A DNA stretch of 64,000 bases from an uncultured Hyphomicrobiales bacterium (GTDB lineage: Bacteria > Pseudomonadota > Alphaproteobacteria > Rhizobiales > Xanthobacteraceae). Below the pieces are notes generated by a model. That model saw nothing but the letters and a program-made list of their open reading frames with translations. It was not told the DNA's origin and made no database searches. The stretch is taken from contig CAIRGJ010000064.1 of assembly GCA_903878085.1 (NCBI GenBank), positions 124,001 to 188,000 of the forward strand, read 5' to 3'. Position numbers and translations under genes: made by a program. Of the stretch, positions 17,794 through 27,420 are shown in pieces; within the stretch, counting starts at the first letter, position 1, and every line of letters begins with the position of its first letter.

Positions 17794-18032
17794 ATTGTAT
17801 TATAGCGCAAAGCGCGCTTCCCGTGGGGGATAGTTGCACCGTGACTGGAACGTCCAATCTCGCCAAAAGTTTGAGCAACTGCCGCACGTGCTGACGCAAC
17901 CAGCGGCGGCGCATCGGAACCGTCCGCGGCGCGCCTAATTATCTATTTTATATCAGTAAGATAGCTTGTTATCCGCTTTGGTCTGTAATTTGCTTGGAGC
18001 TGGCAAAGCCACACGCTCCAAGAGGTCAAATT

Positions 18033-19289
18033 ATGTCTGTCACGACGGCTCAGCCGCTATCCCTTCCGGTCACCTCGTCCACGCGATGGATCCAGCTCGG
18101 GCTGGGCCTTATCGCCATGATGTCGATTTCCAGCCCGCAATACGTCTGGACGCTGTTCACCAAGCCGATCCAGGACGCGCTCGGCGTGCCGCTATCGGCG
18201 GTTCAGGTGACGCTGACGATACTGATCGTGCTGCAAACCTGGCTGTCGCCGATGCAGGGCTATCTCGTCGATAAGTTCGGACCGAAATTTCTGATCGCCG
18301 TCGGCTGCATTCTATCGGGCCTCGGTTGGGTCACGTCGGCCTACGCGACCAGCCTGACGATGCTCTATCTCACCTACGGCCTGTTTTGCGGCGTCGGCAC
18401 CGGCATCGTCTATATCGGCATTATCGGACTGATGGTGCGCTGGTTCCCGGACCGCCGCGGCTTGGCGACCGGCATGGTCGCCGCCGGCTACGGCTTCGGC
18501 GCCATCGCGACCACCTTCCCGATCGACACCATGCTCAAGAGCGCCGGCTATCAACACACCCTGGTGGTGTTCGGCATCATCATGGGAATTGTCGGTGCGC
18601 TCGCTGCGCTTTTGATGCGCGCGCCGGATTCTACGGACGCGCTGCCGCCGCCGGCCGTGATGACGTCAAGCAAGAGCGTCGCTCCGCAGCAAATGCTCAA
18701 GACCAAAGTGTTCTGGCTGATGTTCTTTATGATGAGCATGATGTCGACCGGCGGCCTGATGGTGATCCTGAACTTCGCGGCGTTCTCGCGCTCGTTCGGC
18801 GTCGCCAATGTCATGGTCTGGGGTCTTGCCGCGCTGCCGCTGGCGCTCACCGTCGATCGCATTACCAACGGACTGACGCGGCCGTTCTTCGGCTGGGTGT
18901 CGGATCGGATCGGCCGCGAAAACACGATGGGCATCGCCTTCCTGTTTGAGGCCGTGGCCATTCTTTGTCTGGTTCTGGTGCGCGACAATGCGATGCTGTT
19001 CGTCATCCTGTCGGCAGTCGTGTTCTTCGGCTGGGGCGAAATCTTCTCGCTGTTCCCCTCGACCTTGACCGACACGTTCGGCACCAAGAATGCCACGACG
19101 AATTACGGCTTCCTCTATATGGCGCAGGGTGTCGGTTCGGTTCTCGGCGGCCCGCTCGCGGCCCTGTTGTTCGAAAAGACCGGAAGCTGGCTGCCGGTGT
19201 TCGGCATCATCATCACGATGGACGTGGTGACCGGCTTGCTGGCGCTGTTCGTGCTCAAGCCAATGCGGAAACGCTACGCCCTGGGCTGA
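18033..19289 (+). CDS. MFS transporter, oxalate/formate antiporter-like
   Basis: A 418-residue twelve-helix major facilitator. The A-like loop after helix 2 is GYLVDKFGPKFLI and the second-half copy is GWVSDRIGRENTM, with VRWFPDRRGLATGMVAAGYGFGA between them, a segment typical of the OFA (OxlT-like) group. It likely moves a small carboxylate; the substrate is not readable. ATG at 18033 is preferred, with GAGGT upstream and the first helix soon after. The upstream 100 bases are unusually AT-rich (near 17938-17975). The gene is inserted between psd and pssA on the opposite strand. Confidence 0.85.
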   Translation: MSVTTAQPLSLPVTSSTRWIQLGLGLIAMMSISSPQYVWTLFTKPIQDALGVPLSAVQVTLTILIVLQTWLSPMQGYLVDKFGPKFLIAVGCILSGLGWVTSAYATSLTMLYLTYGLFCGVGTGIVYIGIIGLMVRWFPDRRGLATGMVAAGYGFGAIATTFPIDTMLKSAGYQHTLVVFGIIMGIVGALAALLMRAPDSTDALPPPAVMTSSKSVAPQQMLKTKVFWLMFFMMSMMSTGGLMVILNFAAFSRSFGVANVMVWGLAALPLALTVDRITNGLTRPFFGWVSDRIGRENTMGIAFLFEAVAILCLVLVRDNAMLFVILSAVVFFGWGEIFSLFPSTLTDTFGTKNATTNYGFLYMAQGVGSVLGGPLAALLFEKTGSWLPVFGIIITMDVVTGLLALFVLKPMRKRYALG

Positions 19290-19299
19290 TCGGCATTCG

Positions 19300-19998
19300 C
19301 TAGCCGGCGCGGTAAGTCCGTCCCGCATCCGAACCACGCAAGTCGGCGAGCACGGTCTCGCCGGCGAGCGAGGTCTGGCCGACGGCCACCAGTGTTGGCG
19401 TGCCTTCCGGCAGATAGACGTCGAGTCTCGAGCCAAAGCGGATCATGCCGAAACGTTCGCCGGCGCCGACCGGCTGCTGCTCGCGCACGAAACAGACGAT
19501 GCGGCGCGCCACTAAACCTGCAATCTGCACCACCGCGATGCGCACACCCGCCGTCGAGATGACGAGCGAATTACGCTCGTTGTCGACGCTGGCCTTGTCG
19601 AGATCGGCGTTGAAGAACTTGCCGGGCTGATAAACGATCTTTTCAACGCGGCCGGTGACCGGGCTGCGGTTCACGTGGCAGTCGAACACGCTCATGAAAA
19701 TCGAGACGCGCGGCAGCGGCTTATCGCCGAGGCCGAGCTCATGCGGCGGCGCGGCGGTGGTGATCATGCTGATGCGGCCGTCGGCCGGCGCCACCACCAG
19801 GCCTTCGCGCACCGGCGTCACCCGCGGCGGATCGCGGAAGAAATAAACGCACCACAGCGTTAGAACGGTGCCGAGCCAGCCGAGCGGGCTCCACAGCCAG
19901 AACAGGATCAGGCTGACCAGCGCAAAGGCGCCGATGAAGGGGTAGCCCTCCGGCGTGATCGGCACCATTTGCTGACGAATCGAATCATAGATGGACAT
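19300..19998 (-). CDS. psd: Phosphatidylserine decarboxylase proenzyme
   Basis: A 232-residue short-type (Psd-A class) decarboxylase. A hydrophobic anchor at about 21-52 is followed by [23 protein letters not shown], and the self-cleavage site [11 protein letters not shown] with Gly189-Ser190, where the pyruvoyl group forms. It completes phosphatidylethanolamine synthesis from the PssA product. Its ATG lies eight bases after the stop of the ABC exporter gene, so the two are probably one transcript. It is convergent with the MFS gene. Confidence 0.94.
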   Translation of the reverse strand: MSIYDSIRQQMVPITPEGYPFIGAFALVSLILFWLWSPLGWLGTVLTLWCVYFFRDPPRVTPVREGLVVAPADGRISMITTAAPPHELGLGDKPLPRVSIFMSVFDCHVNRSPVTGRVEKIVYQPGKFFNADLDKASVDNERNSLVISTAGVRIAVVQIAGLVARRIVCFVREQQPVGAGERFGMIRFGSRLDVYLPEGTPTLVAVGQTSLAGETVLADLRGSDAGRTYRAG

Positions 19999-20006
19999 GA
20001 GTTATC

Positions 20007-21992
20007 CTACTCCGCCGCGTCGGCGGGTGCTTCGAGCGGCGCGGCGACCGCGGCAATTGTCATAGTATCGTCCACCTGCGGCGGATTGCGGTTGGGCGCG
20101 CCTGCGTTTTCGCTGGCTCGGGCGAGCTTCTCGCGGGCTTCCTCGGCCTCGCGCTGCCTGTTCCACATGCTTTCATAAAGGCCCTTGCGATCCAGCAACT
20201 GGGAATGGGTGCCGCGCTCGACGATATTGCCTTGCTCCAGCACGATGATTTCGTCGGCGCCGACGATGGTCGACAGCCGGTGCGCGATCACCAGCGTGGT
20301 GCGGCCTTTCGACACCCGCTCCAGCGCGTCCTGGATTTCCTTTTCGGTGTGGCTGTCGAGCGCCGAGGTCGCCTCGTCCAGCACCAAAATCGGCGGCGCT
20401 TTCAAAATCGTGCGGGCAATCGCGACGCGCTGCTTCTCGCCGCCGGACAGCTTCAAGCCGCGCTCGCCGACTTCGGTGTCATAGCCCTTGGGCGCCATGC
20501 GGATCAGGCCGTCGATCTGCGCCAGCGATGCCGCCTGTTCGACTTCTTCATTGGTCGCTTCCCAGCGGCCGTAACGAATGTTGTAGCGGATGGTGTCGTT
20601 GAACAGCACGGTATCCTGCGGCACCATGCCGATCACCTTGCGCAGCGACTTCTGCGTCACCTTGGCGATATCCTGGCCATCGATCAGAATGCGGCCGCCG
20701 GACAAATCATAAAAGCGGAACAGCAATCGCGAGATCGTCGATTTGCCGGCGCCCGAGGGGCCAACCACCGCGACGGTCTTGCCGGCCGGCACTTCGAAGC
20801 TGATGCCTTTGAGAATCTTCCGGTCCGGCTCGTAAGAGAACGCCACGTCTTCGAAACGGACCGTGCCCATCGTTACGGCAAGCTCCGGCGCGGCCGGCAC
20901 GTCCTTGATTTCCGGAGCGCGGCTCAAAATCGTGAACATGGTCTCGATATCGATCACCGCCTGCTTGATCTCGCGATAGACCATGCCCATGAAATTCAGC
21001 GGCTGGTAAAGCTGGATCATCATCGAATTGATCAGCACGAAATCGCCGACGGTCTTGGTGCCGGCATGGATCTCGAAGGCGCACATCACCATCGCGGCGG
21101 CGAGCCCGATGGTGAAGATCACCGCCTGCCCGGCGTTGAGCACCGCGAGTGAGGTGTAAGCCATGACGCTGGCACCCTCGTAGCGCGCCATCGACTTATC
21201 GTAGCGCTCGGCCTCGCGGTCCTCGGCGCTGAAATATTTCACCGTCTCGTAGTTCAGCAGCGAGTCGATCGCCTTGACGTTGGCGTCGGTATCGCTCTCA
21301 TTCATCCTGCGGCGGATGCCGATGCGCCATTCGGTGGCGAAATAGGTGTAGACCATATAGACGACGACCGTGATCATGACGACGGCGACGTAGCGCCAGT
21401 CGAACTGCCACATCAGCACGCCGATAATCAGCAACAGCTCGATGATGGTCGGCGACAACTGCAGGATCACCATGCGCACGATGGTTTCGATGCCGTTGCG
21501 GCCGCGTTCGAGCACGCGCGTCAGTCCGCCGGTCTTGCGCTCGAGATGAAAGCGCAGCGACAGCTCGTGCATGTGCACGAAAGTGCGGAAGGCGAGCCGG
21601 CGCACCGCGTTCATTGCCACCTTGGCGAACAGGCCGTCGCGCACTTGCGTCAGCACCGCCATCAGGATGCGCATGCCGCCATAGGCAATCGTCATGGCGA
21701 TCGGCGCGGCCAGCGCCCACACCATCCAATCGGAGCCGGCAACGGGGGCGCTGCCAGGACCGCCGGTTTGGCCGGCCAGCGCGTCGGTGGCCCATTTGTA
21801 GGTGAAGGGCACCGCGACAGTGGCGAGCTTCGCCACCAGCAGCAGCACCATGGCGCCGAGAATGCGGATTTTGAGGTCGCGGCGATCGCTCGGCCAGATA
21901 TAGGGCCAGAGGTGGATCACGGTGCGGAGCAACGAAGCGCCGTCGGCGGAGACATGCGGCTGAGGAGAGCGGTGGTGATGGTGATCGGTCAT
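20007..21992 (-). CDS. ABC transporter ATP-binding/permease, ATM1/HMT1 type
   Basis: A 661-residue half-transporter. It starts with a short His stretch, has six membrane helices between about 45 and 330, and contains NYETVKYF (247-254), a hallmark of mitochondrial Atm1 and bacterial relatives. The nucleotide-binding domain has Walker A GPSGAGKST (411-419), signature LSGGEKQ (515-521) and Walker B ILVLDE (535-540). Atm1-like exporters move glutathione-linked sulfur or metal conjugates and work as homodimers. It is upstream of psd with an eight-base gap. Functional substrate is inferred only from family. Confidence 0.92.
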   Translation of the reverse strand: MTDHHHHRSPQPHVSADGASLLRTVIHLWPYIWPSDRRDLKIRILGAMVLLLVAKLATVAVPFTYKWATDALAGQTGGPGSAPVAGSDWMVWALAAPIAMTIAYGGMRILMAVLTQVRDGLFAKVAMNAVRRLAFRTFVHMHELSLRFHLERKTGGLTRVLERGRNGIETIVRMVILQLSPTIIELLLIIGVLMWQFDWRYVAVVMITVVVYMVYTYFATEWRIGIRRRMNESDTDANVKAIDSLLNYETVKYFSAEDREAERYDKSMARYEGASVMAYTSLAVLNAGQAVIFTIGLAAAMVMCAFEIHAGTKTVGDFVLINSMMIQLYQPLNFMGMVYREIKQAVIDIETMFTILSRAPEIKDVPAAPELAVTMGTVRFEDVAFSYEPDRKILKGISFEVPAGKTVAVVGPSGAGKSTISRLLFRFYDLSGGRILIDGQDIAKVTQKSLRKVIGMVPQDTVLFNDTIRYNIRYGRWEATNEEVEQAASLAQIDGLIRMAPKGYDTEVGERGLKLSGGEKQRVAIARTILKAPPILVLDEATSALDSHTEKEIQDALERVSKGRTTLVIAHRLSTIVGADEIIVLEQGNIVERGTHSQLLDRKGLYESMWNRQREAEEAREKLARASENAGAPNRNPPQVDDTMTIAAVAAPLEAPADAAE

Positions 21993-22172
21993 TCAGGGTC
22001 CGGGCAGACGGGCCTCAACGTGGCCCTTTAAGTGAGCTCCATATAGGGGGATTCCCGCGCTTAATCACCCCGCGTAAGGCGCTAAGGCAGGCAATAAGCT
22101 GCTACTTTCGCGCGATCCTTGACGAACGGCATGCTGCGTTGCACATGCAAGGCAGTCAACAGAATCGAAAAC

Positions 22173-22781
22173 ATGAGCAAAATCGCAAAAATCTGCGTCT
22201 ATTGCGGCTCCGGAGCCGGCACCGACCCCGCTTTCCTGCAAGCCGCCGTCGATTTCGGCAAGATCCTGGCTGAAGGCAGTATCGGCCTTGTCTATGGCGG
22301 CGGCGACAGCGGCATGATGGGCGCCGTATCCATGACCGTCCGTCATGAAGGCGGCGAGGTCACCGGCATCATCCCCGAATTCCTGCTGAACAAGGAGCGG
22401 GCTGGACGCGGCGGCGACGGCCTCATCGTCACCAAAGACATGCACGAGCGCAAACGCAAGATGTTCGAGATGGCGGACGCTTTCGTCGCGCTGCCGGGCG
22501 GTGTCGGCACGCTGGAAGAAATCGTCGAGCAGATGACCTGGGCGCAGCTCGGCCGCCACAAGAAACCGATTTTGCTGGCCAACATCAATGGCTTTTGGAA
22601 CCCGCTCTGCGCCCTGCTCGACCATATGAAATCGCTGGAATTCATCCGCAAGGAACTCAACTTCGATCTGCTGGTGGCCGACAAAGTCGAGGACATCCTG
22701 CCGATGCTGCAGAACGCGGCGGCCACAGTTTCCGAGGCCGACAAGGAAATGACCGCCGCCGTGCCCGAGCAGTTCGCGTGA
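22173..22781 (+). CDS. LOG-family nucleoside 5'-monophosphate phosphoribohydrolase (TIGR00730)
   Basis: A 202-residue Rossmann-like protein. It has the LOG motif PGGVGTLEE (108-116) and the preceding DMHERKRKMF (89-98), with YGGGDSGMMG near the N-terminus. The family hydrolyses the N-glycosidic bond of (cytokinin) nucleotides; in bacteria it may act on AMP-like nucleotides. ATG at 22173 is chosen because the conserved CVYCGS begins just after it. Its TGA abuts the stop of the convergent VOC gene with no spacer. Confidence 0.9.
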   Translation: MSKIAKICVYCGSGAGTDPAFLQAAVDFGKILAEGSIGLVYGGGDSGMMGAVSMTVRHEGGEVTGIIPEFLLNKERAGRGGDGLIVTKDMHERKRKMFEMADAFVALPGGVGTLEEIVEQMTWAQLGRHKKPILLANINGFWNPLCALLDHMKSLEFIRKELNFDLLVADKVEDILPMLQNAAATVSEADKEMTAAVPEQFA

Positions 22782-23162
22782 TTATGCCGCGGCGGTGAAC
22801 GTCACCACCTCGATGCGGTTGCCGTCGGGATCGCGGATGAAGGCGGCGTAGTAGCCCTCGCCGTGCTGCGGGCGCAGGCCCGGCGCGCCGTCGCTGGTGC
22901 CGCCGGCCGCCAGTGCCGCGGCGTAAAAGCCGTCGATCATCTCGGACGAACGCGCGCGAAAGCAGACATGGGTCCCGCTGTCCGCGGGCGCGGCCACCAA
23001 GCCGGGCCGCAGATTGATCCAGAACTCCGGGTATTTCTTGCCGAAGCCGACGGTCGCCGGCCGGGCTTCCAATTTTATTATGCCCAGCGCGCCGAGCACC
23101 GCCTCATAGAAGCGCGTGGCGGCGGCAAGATCACGAACGGGAATGGAAACATGGTCAATCAT
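22782..23162 (-). CDS. VOC (glyoxalase/dioxygenase superfamily) protein
   Basis: A 126-residue single-domain VOC protein. It opens MIDHVSIPVRDLAAATRFYE, typical of the first beta-alpha-beta repeat, and ends with YYAAFIRDPDGNRIEVV, the second repeat with the metal-ligand-like Glu. THVCFRA is in the middle. Such proteins act as lyases, dioxygenases or resistance proteins; the substrate is unknown. The ATG at 23162 is chosen since the longer frame adds only 11 residues before the conserved start. Confidence 0.85.
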   Translation of the reverse strand: MIDHVSIPVRDLAAATRFYEAVLGALGIIKLEARPATVGFGKKYPEFWINLRPGLVAAPADSGTHVCFRARSSEMIDGFYAAALAAGGTSDGAPGLRPQHGEGYYAAFIRDPDGNRIEVVTFTAAA

Positions 23163-23415
23163 AGGGCCGCCGCGATGGACCGCAAAAGCGGCCACAGACC
23201 GAAGCGGCTAGCGTGGCTTAAATATTATCGTCGTTCAATATCGGAACCCGCCAAACGGCGAATAGAAAAGCTGCCGACGACAAGCCGAACGTCACCGCAA
23301 CGCCTAGCAAAAACATCGCCATGACCACCCTCGATGTACGGTGATTCTCAACGCCACATCATGGCATGCGTTCCACAAATCGCGACGAAATTGTGTGCTG
23401 CAGCGCATCAATAAT

Positions 23416-25011
23416 TCACGCCGGCGCGCCGGATTTCACCAGCTTGAAGATGATGGAATCCATCAAGGCTTGAAACGATGCGTCGATAATATTGGGCGAC
23501 ACGCCAATCGTCGTCCAGCGCTCGCCATGTTCGTCTTGGCTTTCGATGAGCACGCGCGTCACCGCCTCGGTGCCGCCATTGAGGATGCGCACGCGAAAAT
23601 CGGTGAGCGTCAGCCCGTCGATGTATTTCTGATACTTGCCGAGGTCCTTGCGCAACGCGAGATCGAGCGCATTGACCGGACCGTTGCCCTCGGCCGCCGA
23701 AATCATGTTGTCGTCGCCGACTTTCACCTTGACCACCGCCATGGTGACCGTGACGCGCTCGCCCTGGGCGTTATCGCGCTGTTCGACGTTGACGTCGAAC
23801 TGGGTGACGTCGAAATAATCCGGCACTTTGCCGAGCGTGCGCCGCGCCAGCAATTCGAACGAGGCGTCCGCCGCCTCATAGGCGTAGCCGATGGCTTCGC
23901 GTTCCTTGACGATCTCAAGCAGCCGCCCGATGCGCGGATCGTCTTTGTCGGCCTTGATGCCGATGCGCTCGAGCTCGGCCAGCACGTTGGATTTTCCGGC
24001 CTGCTCCGATACCAGCACCTTGCGCTTGTTGCCGATGGCTTCGGGCGCGGTGTGTTCGTAGGTCGCCGGCTCCTTGGCGATGGCCGAAGCGTGGATGCCG
24101 GCCTTGGTCGCGAAGGCGCTGTCGCCGACATAGGGCGCGTGCCGGTTGGACGCCCGGTTGAGCCGCTCGTCGAGCGCGTGCGAAACGGCGGAGAGCTTCT
24201 TGAGCGCGGCATCGTCAACGCCGATCTCGAACTTGTCGGAAAATTCCGGCTTGAGCTTCAGCGTCGGGATGATCGACACCAGGTTAGCATTGCCGCAACG
24301 CTCGCCGAGGCCGTTGAGCGTGCCTTGAATCTGCCGCGCGCCGGCGCGCACCGCGGCAAACGAATTGGCGACCGCCTGCTCGGTGTCGTTGTGCGCGTGA
24401 ATGCCGACGTGGTCGCCGGGGATGATCTTCACCACCTCGCCGACGATCTTCTCGACTTCATGCGGCAGGGTGCCGCCGTTGGTGTCGCACAGCACCACCC
24501 AGCGCGCGCCCTCGTCGTAAGCGGCCTTGGCGCACGCCATCGCGAATTGCGGATTGGCCTTGTAGCCGTCGAAAAAATGCTCGCAGTCGAGCAGCACTTC
24601 CCGGCCCTTGGCTTTGGCGGCGCGCACGCTGTCGCGGATTGAGGTGATGTTTTCCTCGTTGGTGGTCTCAAGCGCCACCCGGACGTGATAATCCCAGGCC
24701 TTGGCGACAAAACAAATCGCGTCGGCCTTGGCGTCGAGCAAGGCGGCGAGGCCCGGATCGTTCGACACCGAGCGGCCCGGCCGGCGCGTCATGCCGAAGG
24801 CGGTGAACGTCGTGCCGAGGCCATGATCTTTGGCGAACAATTCGGTGTCGGTCGGGTTGGCGCCCGGATAGCCGCCCTCGACGTAGTCGATGCCGAGATC
24901 GTCGAGCATGCCAGCGATCGCCAGTTTGTCCGCCAGCGTGAAGTCGACACCATTGGTCTGCGCGCCGTCGCGCAGCGTGGTGTCGAACAGATAGAGGCGT
25001 TCCTTTGCCAT
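23416..25011 (-). CDS. cimA: Citramalate synthase (CimA, DRE-TIM metallolyase)
   Basis: A 531-residue enzyme of the isopropylmalate/homocitrate/citramalate synthase family. The N-terminal TIM barrel starts LYLFDTTLRDGAQTNGVDF, with the divalent metal site HVGIHAHNDTEQA and the GLGERCGNANL segment. The C-terminal part (VKVKVGDDNMISAAEGNGPV...) is the LeuA allosteric dimer domain. The long length and GAQTNGVDF favour CimA over LeuA. It would condense pyruvate with acetyl-CoA, giving a threonine-independent route to isoleucine. It starts seven bases after a 37-codon ORF and is probably in a cysS-GNAT-smORF-cimA unit. Confidence 0.9.
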   Translation of the reverse strand: MAKERLYLFDTTLRDGAQTNGVDFTLADKLAIAGMLDDLGIDYVEGGYPGANPTDTELFAKDHGLGTTFTAFGMTRRPGRSVSNDPGLAALLDAKADAICFVAKAWDYHVRVALETTNEENITSIRDSVRAAKAKGREVLLDCEHFFDGYKANPQFAMACAKAAYDEGARWVVLCDTNGGTLPHEVEKIVGEVVKIIPGDHVGIHAHNDTEQAVANSFAAVRAGARQIQGTLNGLGERCGNANLVSIIPTLKLKPEFSDKFEIGVDDAALKKLSAVSHALDERLNRASNRHAPYVGDSAFATKAGIHASAIAKEPATYEHTAPEAIGNKRKVLVSEQAGKSNVLAELERIGIKADKDDPRIGRLLEIVKEREAIGYAYEAADASFELLARRTLGKVPDYFDVTQFDVNVEQRDNAQGERVTVTMAVVKVKVGDDNMISAAEGNGPVNALDLALRKDLGKYQKYIDGLTLTDFRVRILNGGTEAVTRVLIESQDEHGERWTTIGVSPNIIDASFQALMDSIIFKLVKSGAPA

Positions 25012-25018
25012 GACGGCC

Positions 25019-25132
25019 TCAGATAACCCCGTAATAGTAGAGCGCGAACAGAATCGCAGCGGCAAGCACCGCGAACTTGAGCGCAATGTAATACAGCCAG
25101 TGGCGCGGAAACGGCGTATCGGGCTTGGTCAT
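25019..25132 (-). CDS. 37-residue single-pass membrane protein (previously easy to miss)
   Basis: A 38-codon frame including stop. The protein starts MTKPDTPFPRHWLYY, followed by one hydrophobic helix (IALKFAVLAAAILFALYYYG) and ends VI. A strong GGAGG ribosome binding site ends four bases before the ATG, and the ATGA overlap with the GNAT stop suggests coupling. Its stop is seven bases before the cimA start, so it fits neatly into the operon with no spare space. Function unknown; it could be a small regulator or structural partner of a membrane protein. It is judged real from ribosome binding site, spacing and amphipathic/hydrophobic layout. Confidence 0.75.
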   Translation of the reverse strand: MTKPDTPFPRHWLYYIALKFAVLAAAILFALYYYGVI

Positions 25133-25629
25133 GGTGCCTCCGGTTTGGCGAGCGGCTTGTGCAGCGTGGTGTTGGCGAGCCATTCGTCGCCGATGGTGAC
25201 ACTATTGCGCTGCTGCGCGATATAGCCGCGCTTCTCAAAGAAGCCGCGCGCGGTATCGCTGGCATCGACGATCAGTTTTTCGGCGCCGCGTGCGCCGGCC
25301 AGTTTCTCCAACGCGTCGATCAGCATGGCGCCGACGCCCTGCCCGACCGCCGCCGGATGGACATAGAGCATATCGATCTTGCCGCCCGGCCCCAGCGCGG
25401 CAAAGCCTGCGGGCGAGCCTTCCAGGCTCGCCATCAGCGTTAATTGATTGCCCAGCCGTTTGCCGAACGCCGCTTCGTCATCGGCGGCCGAAATCCAAGC
25501 CTGTTGCTGCGCCTCGGTGTAATCCTCGGCCGTCAAATCGATGACGCTGGCGCGAAAGATTTCGGCGAGCTGCGACGCATCGTCCGGCAGAAACGGCCGC
25601 AGCGCGAGCTTGGGATGGGCGGTGGCCAT
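25129..25629 (-). CDS. GNAT-family N-acetyltransferase
   Basis: A 166-residue acetyltransferase. The N-terminal LALRPFLPDDASQLAEIF and the acetyl-CoA-binding motif A (IDMLYVHPAAVGQGVGAMLID) are characteristic, followed by ARGFFEKRGYI. It presumably acetylates a small amine or protein N-terminus; the substrate is unknown. Its start overlaps the cysS stop in TAATG, and its own stop overlaps the following small ORF in ATGA, so translation is likely coupled along the unit. Confidence 0.9.
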   Translation of the reverse strand: MATAHPKLALRPFLPDDASQLAEIFRASVIDLTAEDYTEAQQQAWISAADDEAAFGKRLGNQLTLMASLEGSPAGFAALGPGGKIDMLYVHPAAVGQGVGAMLIDALEKLAGARGAEKLIVDASDTARGFFEKRGYIAQQRNSVTIGDEWLANTTLHKPLAKPEAP

Positions 25630-27038
25630 TAGCGCGCTACCTCCCAGGTCGTGCCGTCTTTCGAGTCCTTAAGCACGACGCCCATCGCGGCGAGTTCATC
25701 GCGGATGCGATCGGATTCTTTGAAGTTTTTCGTGGCGCGAGCGGCGTTGCGCGCTTCGATTAGGCCAGCAACCGCATTCTGATCGATACCCGAAATTGAA
25801 ATCGCTTTGCCCTTTCGGCCGGATGCCGTATCGCCCAACAAGCCAATCAGCATCGCGGACGACTTGAGATAGCGCTTTGCATCTTCGCCGGTGCGGTCGC
25901 CCAACATAGATACGCCGGCCTCGAAAGTGGTGCCGACCTCGGGTGGACGAGCCATTTGGTGCAATCGGGCGATTGCGGCAGGTGTGTTCAAATCATCGGA
26001 AAGTGCCGCACTGAAAATACTATCGACCTCGGGAGATGGTGATACGTCACCAACGGCTTGATACCAAGTATCGAGAGTTTTCGTGCTTTCCTCTAGGCCT
26101 TTCACCGTCCAATCGATGGGCTGCCGGTAATGCGTGCGCAGCATGTTCAGCCGCACCACCTCGCCCGGCCAATCGGCCAGCAATTCGTGGATGGTGATGA
26201 AGTTCCCGAGGCTCTTGCTCATCTTCTCGCCTTCGACCTGCAAGAAGCCGTTGTGCATCCAGGTGTTCGCCATCACGCCGGTATGGAAGGCGCAGCGCGA
26301 TTGCGCGATTTCGTTCTCGTGATGCGGAAACACCAGATCGATGCCGCCGCCGTGGATGTCGAAGGTTTCGCCGAGATGCTTCCAGGCCATCGCCGAGCAC
26401 TCGATATGCCAGCCCGGACGGCCCGGCGTCCTGATGCCGCTGGGCGACGGCCAGGCCGGTTCGCCGGGCTTTGACGGCTTCCACAGCACGAAGTCTTGCG
26501 GATCGTTCTTATAGGGTGCCACCTCGACCCGCGCGCCGGCGATCATTTCGTCGAGCGGCCGCTTCGAGAGTTGGCCGTAGTCCGGCATCGATGGCACGTT
26601 GAACAGCACATGGTCATGACCGACATAGGCATGCCCGCTTCGGTCGAGCCGCTCGATCAGCGTCTTCATCTCCTCGATGTGCTCAGTCGCGCGCGGCTCG
26701 ACCGTCGGCGGCAGACAACCCAGCGCCGCCACGTCGGCCTTGAAATTCTTGTAGGTCTCGTCGGTCAGTTCGCGGATCGGAACGCCGCGCTCGGCGGCAC
26801 GCGCGTTGATCTTATCGTCGACGTCGGTGATGTTGCGCACGTAAGTGACGTGATCGGCGCCGTAGAGCTGGCGCAGCAGACGGAACAGCACGTCGAACAC
26901 GATCACCGGGCGCGCATTGCCGATATGGGCGAAGTCGTAGACGGTCGGTCCGCACACATACATGCGGACGCGCGACTGATCGATCGGAGTGAAAACCCGC
27001 TTCTCACGCGTCAGCGTATCGTAGAGCTTCAATTCCAT
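25629..27038 (-). CDS. cysS: Cysteinyl-tRNA synthetase
   Basis: A 469-residue class I aminoacyl-tRNA synthetase. It has the zinc/cysteine-binding YVCGPTVYD with Cys29, HIGN (38-41), and the KMSKSLGN loop at about 270. [31 protein letters not shown] supplies the other zinc ligands. It charges tRNA-Cys. It is the first gene of the minus-strand unit that includes GNAT, the small membrane ORF and cimA. The 380 bases upstream hold a palindromic repeat. Confidence 0.96.
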   Translation of the reverse strand: MELKLYDTLTREKRVFTPIDQSRVRMYVCGPTVYDFAHIGNARPVIVFDVLFRLLRQLYGADHVTYVRNITDVDDKINARAAERGVPIRELTDETYKNFKADVAALGCLPPTVEPRATEHIEEMKTLIERLDRSGHAYVGHDHVLFNVPSMPDYGQLSKRPLDEMIAGARVEVAPYKNDPQDFVLWKPSKPGEPAWPSPSGIRTPGRPGWHIECSAMAWKHLGETFDIHGGGIDLVFPHHENEIAQSRCAFHTGVMANTWMHNGFLQVEGEKMSKSLGNFITIHELLADWPGEVVRLNMLRTHYRQPIDWTVKGLEESTKTLDTWYQAVGDVSPSPEVDSIFSAALSDDLNTPAAIARLHQMARPPEVGTTFEAGVSMLGDRTGEDAKRYLKSSAMLIGLLGDTASGRKGKAISISGIDQNAVAGLIEARNAARATKNFKESDRIRDELAAMGVVLKDSKDGTTWEVAR

Positions 27039-27420
27039 GCCAAAGGCGTCCGTCGGCTCGCTGGCCGGGCGTCCCTGAACTCTCGAACTGGAGAAAAGAC
27101 GGCCGCAGCCAGCTGGTGCGCTAGCTAATAATCTCGCGGCTAATGCCGCAGATGTGGGTCAGACCGTGCATTAGAACCCCTTGCGCATGATCTTTTCCGA
27201 AAACCGGTTCCCACTTTTCGGGATCATGCGCGTGGCCGCACAATGATGAGTTGGGCGGATTCCGTCAAGACCCGCCGTTTGGCGGCTAACCCGAGGAAAT
27301 AACAGCGGTTATCCGGAGCCGCCCCCTGGGCCTGAGAACGGTTAATTCGCCCTTAACAAATTCCTCGCATTTTACGGCCGCGCCATGTGAAGCGCGCGTT
27401 GCAGGAAAGTGGCCGATATC
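27039..27420. other. Intergenic region with palindromic repeat
   Basis: About 380 bases between divergent genes. It contains repeat copy 2 (27183-27231) and otherwise no convincing coding region. It presumably holds the cysS promoter to the left and that of the small secreted protein to the right. I see no T-box or other cysteine-responsive RNA. Confidence 0.45.
27183..27231. repeat. Interspersed palindromic repeat, copy 2
   Basis: The best-formed copy in the window: perfect ten-base arms GCGCATGATC (27183-27192) and GATCATGCGC (27222-27231) around a core with CCGAAAACCGGTTCCCAC. Orientation is opposite to copy 1. It is in the 5' intergenic region upstream of cysS. Confidence 0.9.

Noticed and set aside
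23341..24642. 433-codon plus-strand frame opposite cimA
   Set aside because: Antisense of conserved DRE-TIM sequence; composition is typical of GC-rich shadow frames.
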